Assembly: GCA_014896635.1 (NCBI GenBank)
Contig: JADBKA010000258.1
Coordinates: 1 to 6,435 of the forward strand
DNA from: Ktedonobacteraceae bacterium
GTDB taxonomy: Bacteria > Chloroflexota > Ktedonobacteria > Ktedonobacterales > Ktedonobacteraceae
Length of the DNA stretch: 6,435 nucleotides
Reading direction: 5' to 3'
Shown here: positions 1 to 5,917 of the stretch, piece by piece
Numbering within the stretch: the stretch's first letter is position 1
Layout of the letters: every line of letters starts with the position of its first letter
Made by a program: the position numbers and the translations under genes
The notes under the pieces: generated by a model
What the model saw: the letters and a program-made list of their open reading frames with translations, nothing else
Told to the model about the DNA's origin: nothing
Database searches by the model: none

Positions 1-17
1 CTTAGAATTTAGAAAAA

Positions 18-65
18 GGGGGAAATGGGGACACCCCATGCCCCGCCAGGGGCTGGCGCCCCTGG
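18..65. repeat. GC-rich double palindrome (extragenic element or minus-strand terminator)
   Basis: Two perfect inverted repeats sit side by side. ATGGGG (25-30) pairs with CCCCAT (34-39) around a 3-base loop. CCAGGGGC (46-53) pairs with GCCCCTGG (58-65) around TGGC. Read on the minus strand, the hairpins run into a pyrimidine tract ending in TTTTT (13-17 in plus coordinates), so they could terminate minus-strand transcription, but no minus-strand gene lies just upstream. On the plus strand there is no good T-run. The run of alternating G4/C4 blocks resembles the dispersed extragenic palindromes of GC-rich genomes. That identity is a guess; the symmetry itself is certain. Confidence 0.5.
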
Positions 66-106
66 ACCCCGCTTCTCATTCGTTCTGTCCACCTACTTAG
101 CCTGTG

Positions 107-135
107 GATATGCCGTCTATCTATGCCGGCATATT
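107..135. promoter_or_regulatory. 8-bp inverted repeat upstream of the first DUF2249 gene
   Basis: ATATGCCG (108-115) and CGGCATAT (127-134) form a perfect 8-bp dyad with an 11-base centre, extendable by one G-T pair. The heptamer TATGCCG also occurs as a direct repeat (109-115, 122-128). The element ends 37 bases before the ATG, where an operator or a 5'-leader hairpin would be placed. It does not match FNR/NnrR (TTGAT-N4-ATCAA) or CRP (TGTGA-N6-TCACA) sites. No convincing -35/-10 pair could be assigned nearby. Confidence 0.4.
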
Positions 136-171
136 CAGTAAAAAGAGATATTCCGCCATGAGAGGAGAAAA

Positions 172-426
172 ATGAGCGAATCTTTAGATACCTGGAAGGC
201 ACTGGCAACACGCACGCTGGATGTACGCCCTGACCTGGCGCGCGGGGATGAGCCGTTTGTACGCATCATGGAAGCAGCCGAGGCGACTCGTCCGGGCGAG
301 ATCCTGGCTGTCATTGCTCCGTTTGAACCCGTTCCGCTGTATAACGTGCTGGCAGAACGAGGTTTTACTCATGAAACGCGCAAAATAGCGGCAGATGAGT
401 GGATTGTGCATTTTCAAAGTGGTTAG
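172..426 (+). CDS. DUF2249 domain protein, short 'PFEPVPLY' subtype
   Basis: An 84-residue soluble protein that is essentially one DUF2249 domain. Visible family motifs are LDVRPDLARGDEPF (16-29), a strand running into APFEPVPLYNVL (49-60), GFTH (64-67) and a final W77-I-V-H-F strand. The fold is thought to be TusA/SirA-like, but this copy has no cysteine, so sulfur-carrier chemistry of the TusA kind is unlikely. The ATG at 172 follows GAGGAG (162-167) with a short 4-base spacer. The gene lies 26 bases upstream of the start of the NnrS-like membrane protein, so the two are probably co-transcribed. DUF2249 genes often neighbour denitrification, hemerythrin and NnrS genes. The molecular function is unknown. 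It belongs to a different subtype from the DUF2249 protein at 2424-2669. Family call sure, role open. Confidence 0.9.
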   Translation: MSESLDTWKALATRTLDVRPDLARGDEPFVRIMEAAEATRPGEILAVIAPFEPVPLYNVLAERGFTHETRKIAADEWIVHFQSG

Positions 427-452
427 CCAGGCAATGAGGGAGCGTGAGCACA

Positions 453-1796
453 ATGAGCAGCATGGGATCTGAACATATGCGGATTGCTATTCAAAGATCG
501 AGCCAGGTGAGTGGCGTCTTTGCCGGCGCTGGCATGATGGGCGGACGGCAGGGCGTGCCGCTCTCGCTCCCTCTGCCATTTCTGCTCACTGGCATCTCGG
601 CGGCGGCCCTCTTCGCCGTTCTGCTACCCTGGATCATACCAGAGGCCCTCATCACGCCTGCCTTTCCGCATGTGCTAATGCTGGTACATCTGGTGACGCT
701 GGGCTGGCTGACCATGACGATGATGGGTGCATCGCTACAACTCGTACCGGTCATTATCGCATCACCGTTGCGTGCTACGCGCTTTCTGTGCTGGCAGTAT
801 CCCCTTTATGGCACAGGTGTTGTCCTGCTGCTGGCGGGTTTCTGGTGGATGCTGCCCTGGTTGATGATCACGGGCGGCACGCTAGTCGTCCTGGCGGTAG
901 TCCACTATATCGCCGTGCTGGCGATTACCTTTGCGCGTACAGAAGCACGTCCTCTGACGGTGCGCTACCTGATAGCGGCGCTGGTCTATCTCGGCATTGT
1001 GGTCAGCCTGGGTCTGACTGCTGCGCTGGATTTTCAGTTCGTCTTTCTGGGCGCTGGATTTAATCGTCTTCTGTTGACGCACATCACACTTGGAGTAGCT
1101 GGTTGGCTGACAAGCATGCTGATCGGCGTCTCCTACACGCTAGTGCGCCTGTTCGCGCTGGCGCATGGACATGATGATAGTATCGGGCGCGTGGTTTTCT
1201 GGCTGCTGAATGGAGGCATTATCGGTCTGGCGCTCGGTTTCAGCCTGGACTGGCTCCCGCTGATCATCGCAGGTGGATTGCTCCTGAGCATCGCTGCCTG
1301 GCTGTTCGGCTATGATTACTGGCGCATGCTGCGCGTACGGCATCGCAAGGTGCTGGATGCCACACAGTACCACGCCATAGCGTCGGTGGTTTATCTGCTG
1401 CTGGTGGTGCCAGCCGGCATTGTGGCGGCGCTGGCAGGGTGGAATCAGCCGGCAGTGCTGGTGGCGCTGGTTCTGGCCGCACTCGTCGGCTGGCTCGGCC
1501 AGAGCGTTATCGGCTACCTCTACAAGATCGTGCCGTTCCTGATCTGGCAGGAGCGCTACGGCGCGCTGGTTGGAAAGCAGAAGGTGCCGCTGATGCGCGA
1601 GATGCTGCACGAACGCTGGACGTGGGCCGGATGGTGGCTGATCAATGGCGGGCTGGTTGCGGTTATGCTCGCTCTGCTGCTCAGTCCCTGGACCTGGCCG
1701 GTGCAGCTCGCCGGCCTTGCACTGGCCGGCGGCTGCGTGCTGGCGCTGCTCAATATTGCGGGTGTCGTGCGTCATCTCAAAAAGCGCGCCGGATAG
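453..1796 (+). CDS. 12-helix membrane protein, NnrS / heme-copper oxidase subunit I-like
   Basis: A 447-residue integral membrane protein with about 12 hydrophobic helices and very few soluble loops. In numbering from the upstream GTG (444), helix 2 carries H76 and H82 in HLVTLGWLTMTMMGA, and helix 6 carries H213 in LTHITLGVAGWL followed by GVSYTLV. A His plus LGW/LG pattern repeated in two helices is typical of proteins annotated as NnrS-like or cbb3 oxidase subunit I-like. The canonical helix-7 HH and helix-10 HxH ligands of true oxidases and NO reductases are absent, so oxygen or NO reduction at a heme-copper centre is not supported; heme or metal binding is possible. The GTG at 444 lies only 2 bases from the GAGGGA sequence (436-441), so the ATG at 453 is preferred; ATGs at 462 and 477 remain possible. 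It follows the DUF2249 gene closely. Confidence 0.8.
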   Translation: MSSMGSEHMRIAIQRSSQVSGVFAGAGMMGGRQGVPLSLPLPFLLTGISAAALFAVLLPWIIPEALITPAFPHVLMLVHLVTLGWLTMTMMGASLQLVPVIIASPLRATRFLCWQYPLYGTGVVLLLAGFWWMLPWLMITGGTLVVLAVVHYIAVLAITFARTEARPLTVRYLIAALVYLGIVVSLGLTAALDFQFVFLGAGFNRLLLTHITLGVAGWLTSMLIGVSYTLVRLFALAHGHDDSIGRVVFWLLNGGIIGLALGFSLDWLPLIIAGGLLLSIAAWLFGYDYWRMLRVRHRKVLDATQYHAIASVVYLLLVVPAGIVAALAGWNQPAVLVALVLAALVGWLGQSVIGYLYKIVPFLIWQERYGALVGKQKVPLMREMLHERWTWAGWWLINGGLVAVMLALLLSPWTWPVQLAGLALAGGCVLALLNIAGVVRHLKKRAG

Positions 1797-1868
1797 CCGC
1801 TCAGGCTGGTATCGAGGGCGCATGCCTGCGGCTGAGAAGCGCGCGCAACATATCAGGCAAGTTCCTGT

Positions 1869-2189
1869 TTAGAAGCCAAGCAGGCGGCGACCTTCGGGTG
1901 TCATCATCGACGGCTGCCAGCGAGGCGACCAGACGAGCCGGATCTCGCCGCCAGTAATGCCCGGTATATCGGCCAGAGCCACGCCCACTCCGTCTGCGAT
2001 GGACTCATGCATGGGACAGCCGGGCGTCGTCAGCGTCATGGTGAGCGTCACATAGCCTTCCGCCGTAATATCCACGTTGTAGACCAGTCCCAGATCCACA
2101 ATGTTCACGCCGAGTTCTGGATCATAGACCTCGTGTAAAGCCTCGTAGATGCGTTTGCGCGTCTCCTCAAGATCTATTACCTCAGCCAT
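1869..2189 (-). CDS. DUF59/MIP18-family metal-sulfur cluster assembly protein (SufT/PaaD-like)
   Basis: A 106-residue single-domain protein. DPELGVNIVDLGLVY (23-37) and TTPGCPMH (54-61) are the signature segments of the family. C58 is the conserved cysteine implicated in Fe-S cluster assembly or transfer. The C-terminus WSPRWQPSMMTPEG (87-100) matches the usual W-x-P-x-W-x-P-x-M-M tail. Family members (SufT, PaaD, the eukaryotic MIP18/CIA2) help mature Fe-S proteins in the cytosol. The ATG at 2189 follows a purine-rich AGAGGAAAGAGAG Shine-Dalgarno region. The gene stands alone: it converges with the membrane protein on the left (72-base gap) and diverges from the second DUF2249 gene on the right. 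A possible client is the Rieske protein at the right end, but that link is inference. A stand-alone copy without suf genes in view is common. Full-length, no damage seen. Confidence 0.93.
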   Translation of the reverse strand: MAEVIDLEETRKRIYEALHEVYDPELGVNIVDLGLVYNVDITAEGYVTLTMTLTTPGCPMHESIADGVGVALADIPGITGGEIRLVWSPRWQPSMMTPEGRRLLGF

Positions 2190-2277
2190 ATTAATCTCTC
2201 TTTCCTCTTTTTATGCTGGAACCAGATAAATCGTCTGAGAAGCGAAGAAAAGAGACATCCCTTATCTCGCAATGTTA

Positions 2278-2350
2278 GCATACTCAGAAGAGGGAAGGCG
2301 GACAGCGACATTAGTCACAGCATGATCACAAATTTTGCGGCATACTCTGA
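2278..2350. repeat. Spaced direct repeats in the divergent intergenic region
   Basis: The 234 bases between the two start codons (2190-2423) hold no gene. GCATACTCAGA (2278-2288) recurs as GCATACTCTGA (2340-2350), 10 of 11 bases, 62 bases apart. Between them TCACA occurs twice as a direct repeat (2315-2319 and 2326-2330), 11 bases or one helical turn apart. These could be regulator half-sites serving both divergent genes. TCACA resembles a CRP half-site, but the direct orientation is not a CRP palindrome. CATACT inside each long repeat also loosely resembles a -10 box, without a good -35 partner. Confidence 0.3.
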
Positions 2351-2355
2351 GCATA

Positions 2356-2379
2356 GGTCCGGTCACTACATCGGACCGG
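2356..2379. promoter_or_regulatory. Overlapping inverted repeats upstream of the second DUF2249 gene
   Basis: Two nested perfect 6-bp dyads share bases. GGTCCG (2356-2361) pairs with CGGACC (2372-2377) around 10 bases, and CCGGTC (2359-2364) pairs with GACCGG (2374-2379) around 9 bases. The element ends 44 bases before the preferred GTG, so it would be an operator or a leader hairpin. Its position parallels the dyad at 107-135 in front of the other DUF2249 gene, although the sequences differ. Confidence 0.4.
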
Positions 2380-2410
2380 CGGTAATCTATCAAAGATCAA
2401 AGATACACAA

Positions 2411-2415
2411 AGGAG
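2411..2415 (+). promoter_or_regulatory. Shine-Dalgarno sequence fixing the GTG start at 2424
   Basis: AGGAG, preceded by AA, lies 8 bases before the GTG at 2424. The longer reading frame opens with an ATG at 2322, but that start has no comparable ribosome site and would add 34 residues that do not resemble DUF2249. The GTG start is therefore preferred. Confidence 0.75.
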
Positions 2416-2423
2416 CACACACA

Positions 2424-2669
2424 GTGGCAGATACAGTTGTTGAAACCCTGGATGTTCGTGATATGATTCCTCGTGAGCGACACCCTCTGATCTTCGCACG
2501 CCTGGACACGCTGAAAGTAGGCGAGGCGCTACGGCTGGTCAACGATCATGACCCGAAACCGCTGCGCTACCAGTTGATGGCAGAGCGGCCCGATATGTTT
2601 GCCTGGGAGCCGGAGGAGCAGGGGCCAGAGCAGTGGGTGATTCGCATTCGCCGAATTGCGGGAGAATGA
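2424..2669 (+). CDS. DUF2249 domain protein, 'NDHDPKPLRYQL' subtype
   Basis: With the GTG start the product is 81 residues, a single DUF2249 domain. Motifs are LDVRDMIPRERHPLIF (9-24), VGEALRLV leading into NDHDPKPLRYQL (40-51), then F59-x-W61, G67 and W71-V-I-R-I. This is the common subtype of the family, with the His/Asp cluster H20 and D41-H42-D43 that could bind metal or anion. It shares only the LDVR core and the overall strand order with the protein at 172-426. Starting at 2322 would add an unrelated N-terminal stretch, so that start was rejected. The cupin gene follows after 41 bases on the same strand, probably in one transcript ending at the hairpin at 3214-3252. DUF2249 proteins are associated with nitrogen-oxide metabolism by gene neighbourhood; the biochemical role is not established. 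Confidence 0.9.
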   Translation: MADTVVETLDVRDMIPRERHPLIFARLDTLKVGEALRLVNDHDPKPLRYQLMAERPDMFAWEPEEQGPEQWVIRIRRIAGE

Positions 2670-2710
2670 GCGATTCAAACTATTCCCAGTTCAGATGAGG
2701 AGGCCGGTCC

Positions 2711-3157
2711 ATGAATCAGCCGTCACAGATTCCTGAGAATCACAACGATCAGATAAAAGAAGAGCAGCCGGCGGAGCCGGGCAGCGTAATCCAGTTCGAT
2801 TTGCGCAAGCTCACACACTTTCGTGACGATGGACCAGCCGTCCAGGTGCTGTCGGACGTTGGCACCGCGCGCCTGGTACTGTTCGCTTTCAAGGCGGGCC
2901 AGCAACTCAAGGAACACCGCACGTCGAGCCAGTTGCTGGTGCAGGTGTTACGTGGGCGTGTGACCTTTACCACGCCCGGCAGCAGCGTGGACCTGCGCGC
3001 GGGCATGGTTCTGCAAGTCGAGGCGAATGTGCCTCACAGCGTCACAGCGCCGATCAATGCGGTCATGCTGCTCACCATGACGCCCAGTCCGACGTATCAC
3101 AGTCTGGAGCACGAAGTTTTTGAAAAGCTCACCCCCCTCGTCTCACGTAAAGAGTGA
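2711..3157 (+). CDS. Small single-domain cupin
   Basis: A 148-residue protein with a polar N-terminal tail (about 1-24) and one cupin beta-barrel (about 45-125). Motif 1 reads G63-QQLKEHRTSSQ-LLVQVLRG, with H69 but no second histidine of the usual HxH. Motif 2 reads AGMVLQVEANVPHSV (97-111), with H109. This leaves a reduced ligand set (E68/H69, perhaps Q74, and H109), so a weak or altered metal site, or a sensing rather than enzymatic role, is possible. The ATG follows GAGGAGG (2697-2703) at a 7-base spacing, an excellent ribosome site. It is the second gene of a pair with the DUF2249 gene. Small cupins of this kind are common near redox and nitrogen-oxide genes and have no assigned substrate. 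The gene ends in a double stop, TGATGA. Confidence 0.87.
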   Translation: MNQPSQIPENHNDQIKEEQPAEPGSVIQFDLRKLTHFRDDGPAVQVLSDVGTARLVLFAFKAGQQLKEHRTSSQLLVQVLRGRVTFTTPGSSVDLRAGMVLQVEANVPHSVTAPINAVMLLTMTPSPTYHSLEHEVFEKLTPLVSRKE

Positions 3158-3177
3158 TGAGGCCGGGTGAGGCCGGG
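3158..3177 (+). repeat. Tandem 10-bp duplication after the cupin stop
   Basis: TGAGGCCGGG occurs twice with no gap, starting directly after the cupin stop codon, and is followed by TCAGGG. The first copy supplies a second in-frame TGA. It is probably a small slippage duplication; no function is evident. Confidence 0.7.
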
Positions 3178-3213
3178 TCAGGGTGAAATCGGCTGGATAT
3201 GCGAATGGACAGA

Positions 3214-3252
3214 AGCCTTCCAGGGGAGCCACCGCTCTCCTGGAAGGCTTTT
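3214..3252 (+). terminator. Strong intrinsic terminator between convergent transcripts
   Basis: A 15-bp stem joins 3214-3228 to 3235-3249 with one G-U pair and a 6-base loop (CCACCG). The core AGCCTTCCAGG / CCTGGAAGGCT is perfect. On the plus strand TTTT (3249-3252) follows, which suits termination of the DUF2249-cupin transcript 57 bases after the cupin stop. On the minus strand the stem is followed by a weaker TTCT, so it may also stop the NnrS-like transcript, whose stop codon is 22 bases away. Confidence 0.88.
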
Positions 3253-3273
3253 CGTTGTGGAACTCAGATTCTC

Positions 3274-4728
3274 TCACGAAGTGACCGCAGGCGCAGCACG
3301 TTGCGTACGCAATACCGGCCAGAGGTTGATCGCCAGGCAGATTGCTAGCGCCAGGCCGAAAGGACCGGAAAGTCCAAAGATCAGCTCAGCAAAGTTGTAG
3401 CCATCCGGTGCAACCAGCAGCGGAGCGAGAAGGACTGCGCCAACGCGCAGTGCGGCGGCGGCGTTGCCAAGCCAGAGCGTCGCTGTGACCAGGTGCGGCG
3501 AGACGATGTTATTGCCGGCAAAGCTTGGCAGCATACGTGGGGCCACACCACAGATGAGCAGAGCGATAAAGCCGATAGCGAAGCTGTGGCGAATCGCATC
3601 AATCGCAACCGGCTGTGTTCCCGTGAACAGCAGCGCGGCGCCATCGAACAGCAGTAGCAGGCCGCCGAGCATTGCCCAGAGATAAGAACTGGCGACGAGC
3701 GCGACAAATGGCCCGTAGTTCGTCTGCTCGGTTTTGATTTGCCGCTGGTAGCTGTGAGCCATTGCTTCAGGGGACGGCGAGAGTCGTGATATGGACTGCG
3801 GCACGCGACCTCGCGCGCGCATCAGGCGCAGGAAGATGCCGATGAAGAGCAGGATCACGGCACCCATCAGGATCATTCCCAGCCCTCCGATTCCATTCAG
3901 CCAGAACTGCGGCAGCACACTGCTCCCTGTGCCTATGCACATCAGCAGAAGCGCGACGAAGTAGCTGCCGGCAATAGGCCAGAGTACCTGACGCGGAAAA
4001 CCTTCCAGGCCCGCATACATGGGCAGCGAACGCGCCGACATCGCCAGGGCTATCGGCATCAGAAAGCCAAAAAGACCGAGCGTCACGTTGAGCGTATCAC
4101 CGTTATTCAACACCAGCCCGGTTCCCTGCGCCGCCTGAACAGTATTGATGAGATTGACGATCCCAGCAATGCCAAACGAGCAGAATGCGCCAAATAGCAG
4201 CGGCAGTACACTCCAGTAAGCCGGGCGCGTAGCAGCACCAGGGCCGCGTCGCGCCGTCTGCACCAGGAGCCAGAGAACAAGTATAATGGCTGCCACCTCT
4301 AACAATCCGCTACCGATGAAAGCGATACGCCAGATCAGTGCAGAACTTGCCGTGAGAACAGGCTGACTGATAGCGCGCAAGATCAGGCTGGCGATCATTA
4401 AGCCGAGCAGCAGAGGAATAAAGCGGGCGGCAGCGAGCGGTGCACCACGCAGGCGTGGCAGGAAATGGAGCGCGACTCCCAGCACGAAGAGGCCGGCCCA
4501 TCCGTAGAGCTGTAAATGTCCGTGCGCCTGTGCTGTGGCCGTCCACCAGGGGCCGAGCGGCAGAGCGAAGGCGCGCGCCAGCGTCAGCACTGTTGCTAGC
4601 GCGAAACCGCCAGCCACTCCCACGAGCAGCGCCGTCTTCAGCAGTGGAGTAACGCGGGAAAAAGGTTCTTGTTTGAGTGCAACATTATTTATTGCACGTT
4701 CGGGAATGTTACGAGCTTTTATGTGCAT
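3274..4728 (-). CDS. NnrS-family-like 12-helix heme/copper membrane protein
   Basis: A 484-residue membrane protein with about 12 helices. The strongest signature is AHGHLQLYGWAGL (68-80) with H69 and H71, followed by H88 in ALHFLPRLRG, as in the HAHxxxxGF-type motif of NnrS. A later block has H381 in HSFAIGFIALLICGVAPRML (381-400), H412 and W419-LGNAAAALRVG (419-430), again as in NnrS C-termini. NnrS is a heme- and copper-containing membrane protein induced by NO in denitrifiers and protective under nitrosative stress; whether this homologue does the same is inferred. The frame is open up to 4836, but the ATG at 4728 is chosen because AAGGAG stands 8 bases before it and the upstream 36 residues overlap the HPP gene end. 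It is the last gene of the minus-strand set. It resembles the protein at 453-1796 only in general type. Confidence 0.85.
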   Translation of the reverse strand: MHIKARNIPERAINNVALKQEPFSRVTPLLKTALLVGVAGGFALATVLTLARAFALPLGPWWTATAQAHGHLQLYGWAGLFVLGVALHFLPRLRGAPLAAARFIPLLLGLMIASLILRAISQPVLTASSALIWRIAFIGSGLLEVAAIILVLWLLVQTARRGPGAATRPAYWSVLPLLFGAFCSFGIAGIVNLINTVQAAQGTGLVLNNGDTLNVTLGLFGFLMPIALAMSARSLPMYAGLEGFPRQVLWPIAGSYFVALLLMCIGTGSSVLPQFWLNGIGGLGMILMGAVILLFIGIFLRLMRARGRVPQSISRLSPSPEAMAHSYQRQIKTEQTNYGPFVALVASSYLWAMLGGLLLLFDGAALLFTGTQPVAIDAIRHSFAIGFIALLICGVAPRMLPSFAGNNIVSPHLVTATLWLGNAAAALRVGAVLLAPLLVAPDGYNFAELIFGLSGPFGLALAICLAINLWPVLRTQRAAPAVTS

Positions 4729-4736
4729 GGAACGAT

Positions 4737-4742
4737 CTCCTT
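4737..4742 (-). promoter_or_regulatory. Shine-Dalgarno sequence fixing the NnrS-like start at 4728
   Basis: On the minus strand AAGGAG lies 8 bases upstream of the ATG (4726-4728). No similar site precedes the upstream in-frame starts, which would overlap the HPP coding end. Confidence 0.75.
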
Positions 4743-4767
4743 CGACGATTCTCCCATCCCACCCCTT

Positions 4768-4773
4768 AGTATA
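4768..4773 (-). promoter_or_regulatory. Possible -10 box for the NnrS-like gene
   Basis: The 94-base gap between the HPP stop and the NnrS-like start contains TATACT on the minus strand, 5 of 6 to consensus, about 40 bases before the ATG. A TTGTCA resembling a -35 box lies 24 bases upstream of it, too far for a standard promoter, and no good box sits at 17 bases. A separate promoter is possible but read-through from the HPP gene is equally likely. Confidence 0.25.
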
Positions 4774-4822
4774 CAACAGCGTATGATCTCTCCACTGTGA
4801 CAAAAGTCCCGGCCCGGCACAG

Positions 4823-5548
4823 TTATGTTGAGCCACTTTTCTGCTGGATGGGATTCCACACTGGATAGGGGATACCGGCCAGCCTGTTGATCGTGAATGC
4901 CTGGATCGTCAGCAGGATCACGGCGATCATGAGCAAGACGAGCTGCCAGGGATGAGTGAGGATGCCGAGCGAGATGATCAGTGTCGTCGCCCCTGCCGGC
5001 GGATGCGGTGATTTCAGCAGTACCATCAGGCCAGCGGTGAGGCCGAGTGAGAGCGCGGCGGCGATGACACGTGGCCATGTCACGCCGGTAGCGATAGCCG
5101 GGCCTGCGGTGGTCAGGCCCGTGATCAGCAGACTGAAATAGCCGGCCAGTGCGCCAATAGCGTGTCCAATCACGGTGTTGCGTGGCGAAGCGGCAGGAGC
5201 TGTTGGCGTGTAAAAGAAGAGGAACGCCGTCGGGCCAAGTGAAGGGAAAATAAACGGTGAACCTGTGATATGTGCCAGCAGTGCCATCAGGCCAATGCTA
5301 ATGCAACCATTGATGAAGCTGAAAAGGGCCAGTATGGGTGTACGGGCATAACGTTCGGTTAGCCAGGGAAGGCTCAGGCGGCTCAGCAGGCCGCGTAAAA
5401 CGACGGACATTTCATCTTTGGTTCTGGCCGAGTATTCCTGATCAGCTCCTTCAGTATGCCGAGGAGATTGTGATGTCTCTTCTTTGGGAATATGCTCTTG
5501 CTCAGCAGCATCGCTGGCCGCGTCTGTTCTGTGTCGCTCTGGTTCCAT
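4823..5548 (-). CDS. HPP-family integral membrane protein (candidate nitrite transporter)
   Basis: A 241-residue protein with a hydrophilic, charged N-terminal tail of about 68 residues and then 5-6 membrane helices (about 71-220). The family signatures are clear: FPSLGPTAFL (101-110), PAASPRN (118-124) followed by GHAIG, and the eponymous H182-P183-P184 in PHPPAGATTLI. HPP proteins include chloroplast and cyanobacterial nitrite transporters, so nitrite movement across the cytoplasmic membrane is a reasonable guess; many bacterial members are untested. The ATG at 5548 follows GAGGAG with a 6-base spacer. An internal ATG (residue 47, 5408-5410) would give a more usual family length but lacks a ribosome site. 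The N-terminal tail is longer than in typical HPP proteins and rich in Glu, Gln and Ser. It starts 45 bases after the small membrane protein gene. Confidence 0.9.
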   Translation of the reverse strand: MEPERHRTDAASDAAEQEHIPKEETSQSPRHTEGADQEYSARTKDEMSVVLRGLLSRLSLPWLTERYARTPILALFSFINGCISIGLMALLAHITGSPFIFPSLGPTAFLFFYTPTAPAASPRNTVIGHAIGALAGYFSLLITGLTTAGPAIATGVTWPRVIAAALSLGLTAGLMVLLKSPHPPAGATTLIISLGILTHPWQLVLLMIAVILLTIQAFTINRLAGIPYPVWNPIQQKSGST

Positions 5549-5593
5549 AAACTGCTCCTCGCTCTGGCTCTCAGTAGAAAACCAACTCGCTGA

Positions 5594-5917
5594 CTACAAT
5601 TCTTCAACGCGCCGGCGCGGCCAGAAGACAATGATAATGGCGACAATAAAGCCGATGCCGCTGGCGAGCGCCAGCCAGCCCAGGCTCGCCGTCCGGCCAG
5701 AGAGCAATTCATAGAGCGCGTCGGTCACGATTCCCAGTTGCGCGATCAGGATGATTGCCAGCAGGAACACCTGACCCTGTACGATAGCAATACGGCCTTC
5801 TAACCCGAAAAAGCTGGGACCGGGCCTGGGACCAGAAGGCCCCTGTGGTGGCCGCTGAACTGGCGGATCATCGGGATTCGCCTTGCGCCTGTAATCTTGC
5901 GTGTAGTCGCTGCTCAT
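5594..5917 (-). CDS. Small two-helix membrane protein coupled to the Rieske gene
   Basis: A 107-residue protein not firmly recognised. Residues 1-45 are hydrophilic and rich in Pro and Gly (DDPPVQRPPQGPSGPRPGP, 16-34). They are followed by FFGLEGRIAIVQGQ, a first helix (about 46-66), a short loop (TDALYELLSGR, 65-75), a second helix (about 78-98) and a basic end RRR. Both ends are predicted cytoplasmic. Its ATG overlaps the Rieske stop as ATGA (5914-5917), with an AAGGAGAT ribosome site inside the Rieske gene, so translation is probably coupled and the two products may be made in equal amounts or bind each other. Similar small proteins, probably catalogued as a DUF (perhaps DUF6755, from memory), occur next to Rieske genes. 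A role as an accessory subunit or anchor is inference. Confidence 0.83.
   Translation of the reverse strand: MSSDYTQDYRRKANPDDPPVQRPPQGPSGPRPGPSFFGLEGRIAIVQGQVFLLAIILIAQLGIVTDALYELLSGRTASLGWLALASGIGFIVAIIIVFWPRRRVEEL

Noticed and set aside
158..175. Five-codon upstream frame (MRGEK) whose stop overlaps the first DUF2249 start as ATGA
   Set aside because: It would contain the ribosome site of the main gene and has no clear site of its own; most likely chance.
2..211. 69-codon minus-strand frame over the left-edge palindromes
   Set aside because: It runs through the hairpin element and into the DUF2249 start, with no ribosome site or recognisable motif.
1140..1823. 227-codon minus-strand open frame opposite the first membrane protein
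   Set aside because: It lies entirely antisense to a well-supported gene, is rich in Gln, His, Arg and Pro as expected from reverse-reading a GC-rich membrane gene, and has no recognisable domain.
1795..1833. AGCCGC / GCGGCT hairpin between the converging membrane protein and DUF59 genes
   Set aside because: The stem is short and interrupted, the loop is long and there is no T-run on either strand, so I do not call it a terminator.
1439..1957. 172-codon plus-strand frame crossing the end of the membrane protein and into the DUF59 gene
   Set aside because: It overlaps two confident genes, has Ala/Arg-biased composition typical of an out-of-frame reading, and shows no family motif.
2315..2330. 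CRP/FNR-type operator at the paired TCACA sequences
   Set aside because: The half-sites are in direct, not inverted, orientation, so they do not form a CRP or FNR palindrome.
2322..2423. Upstream ATG extension of the second DUF2249 protein by 34 residues
   Set aside because: It lacks a ribosome site and domain similarity, and would place the repeat cluster inside coding sequence; the GTG at 2424 has AGGAG at ideal spacing.
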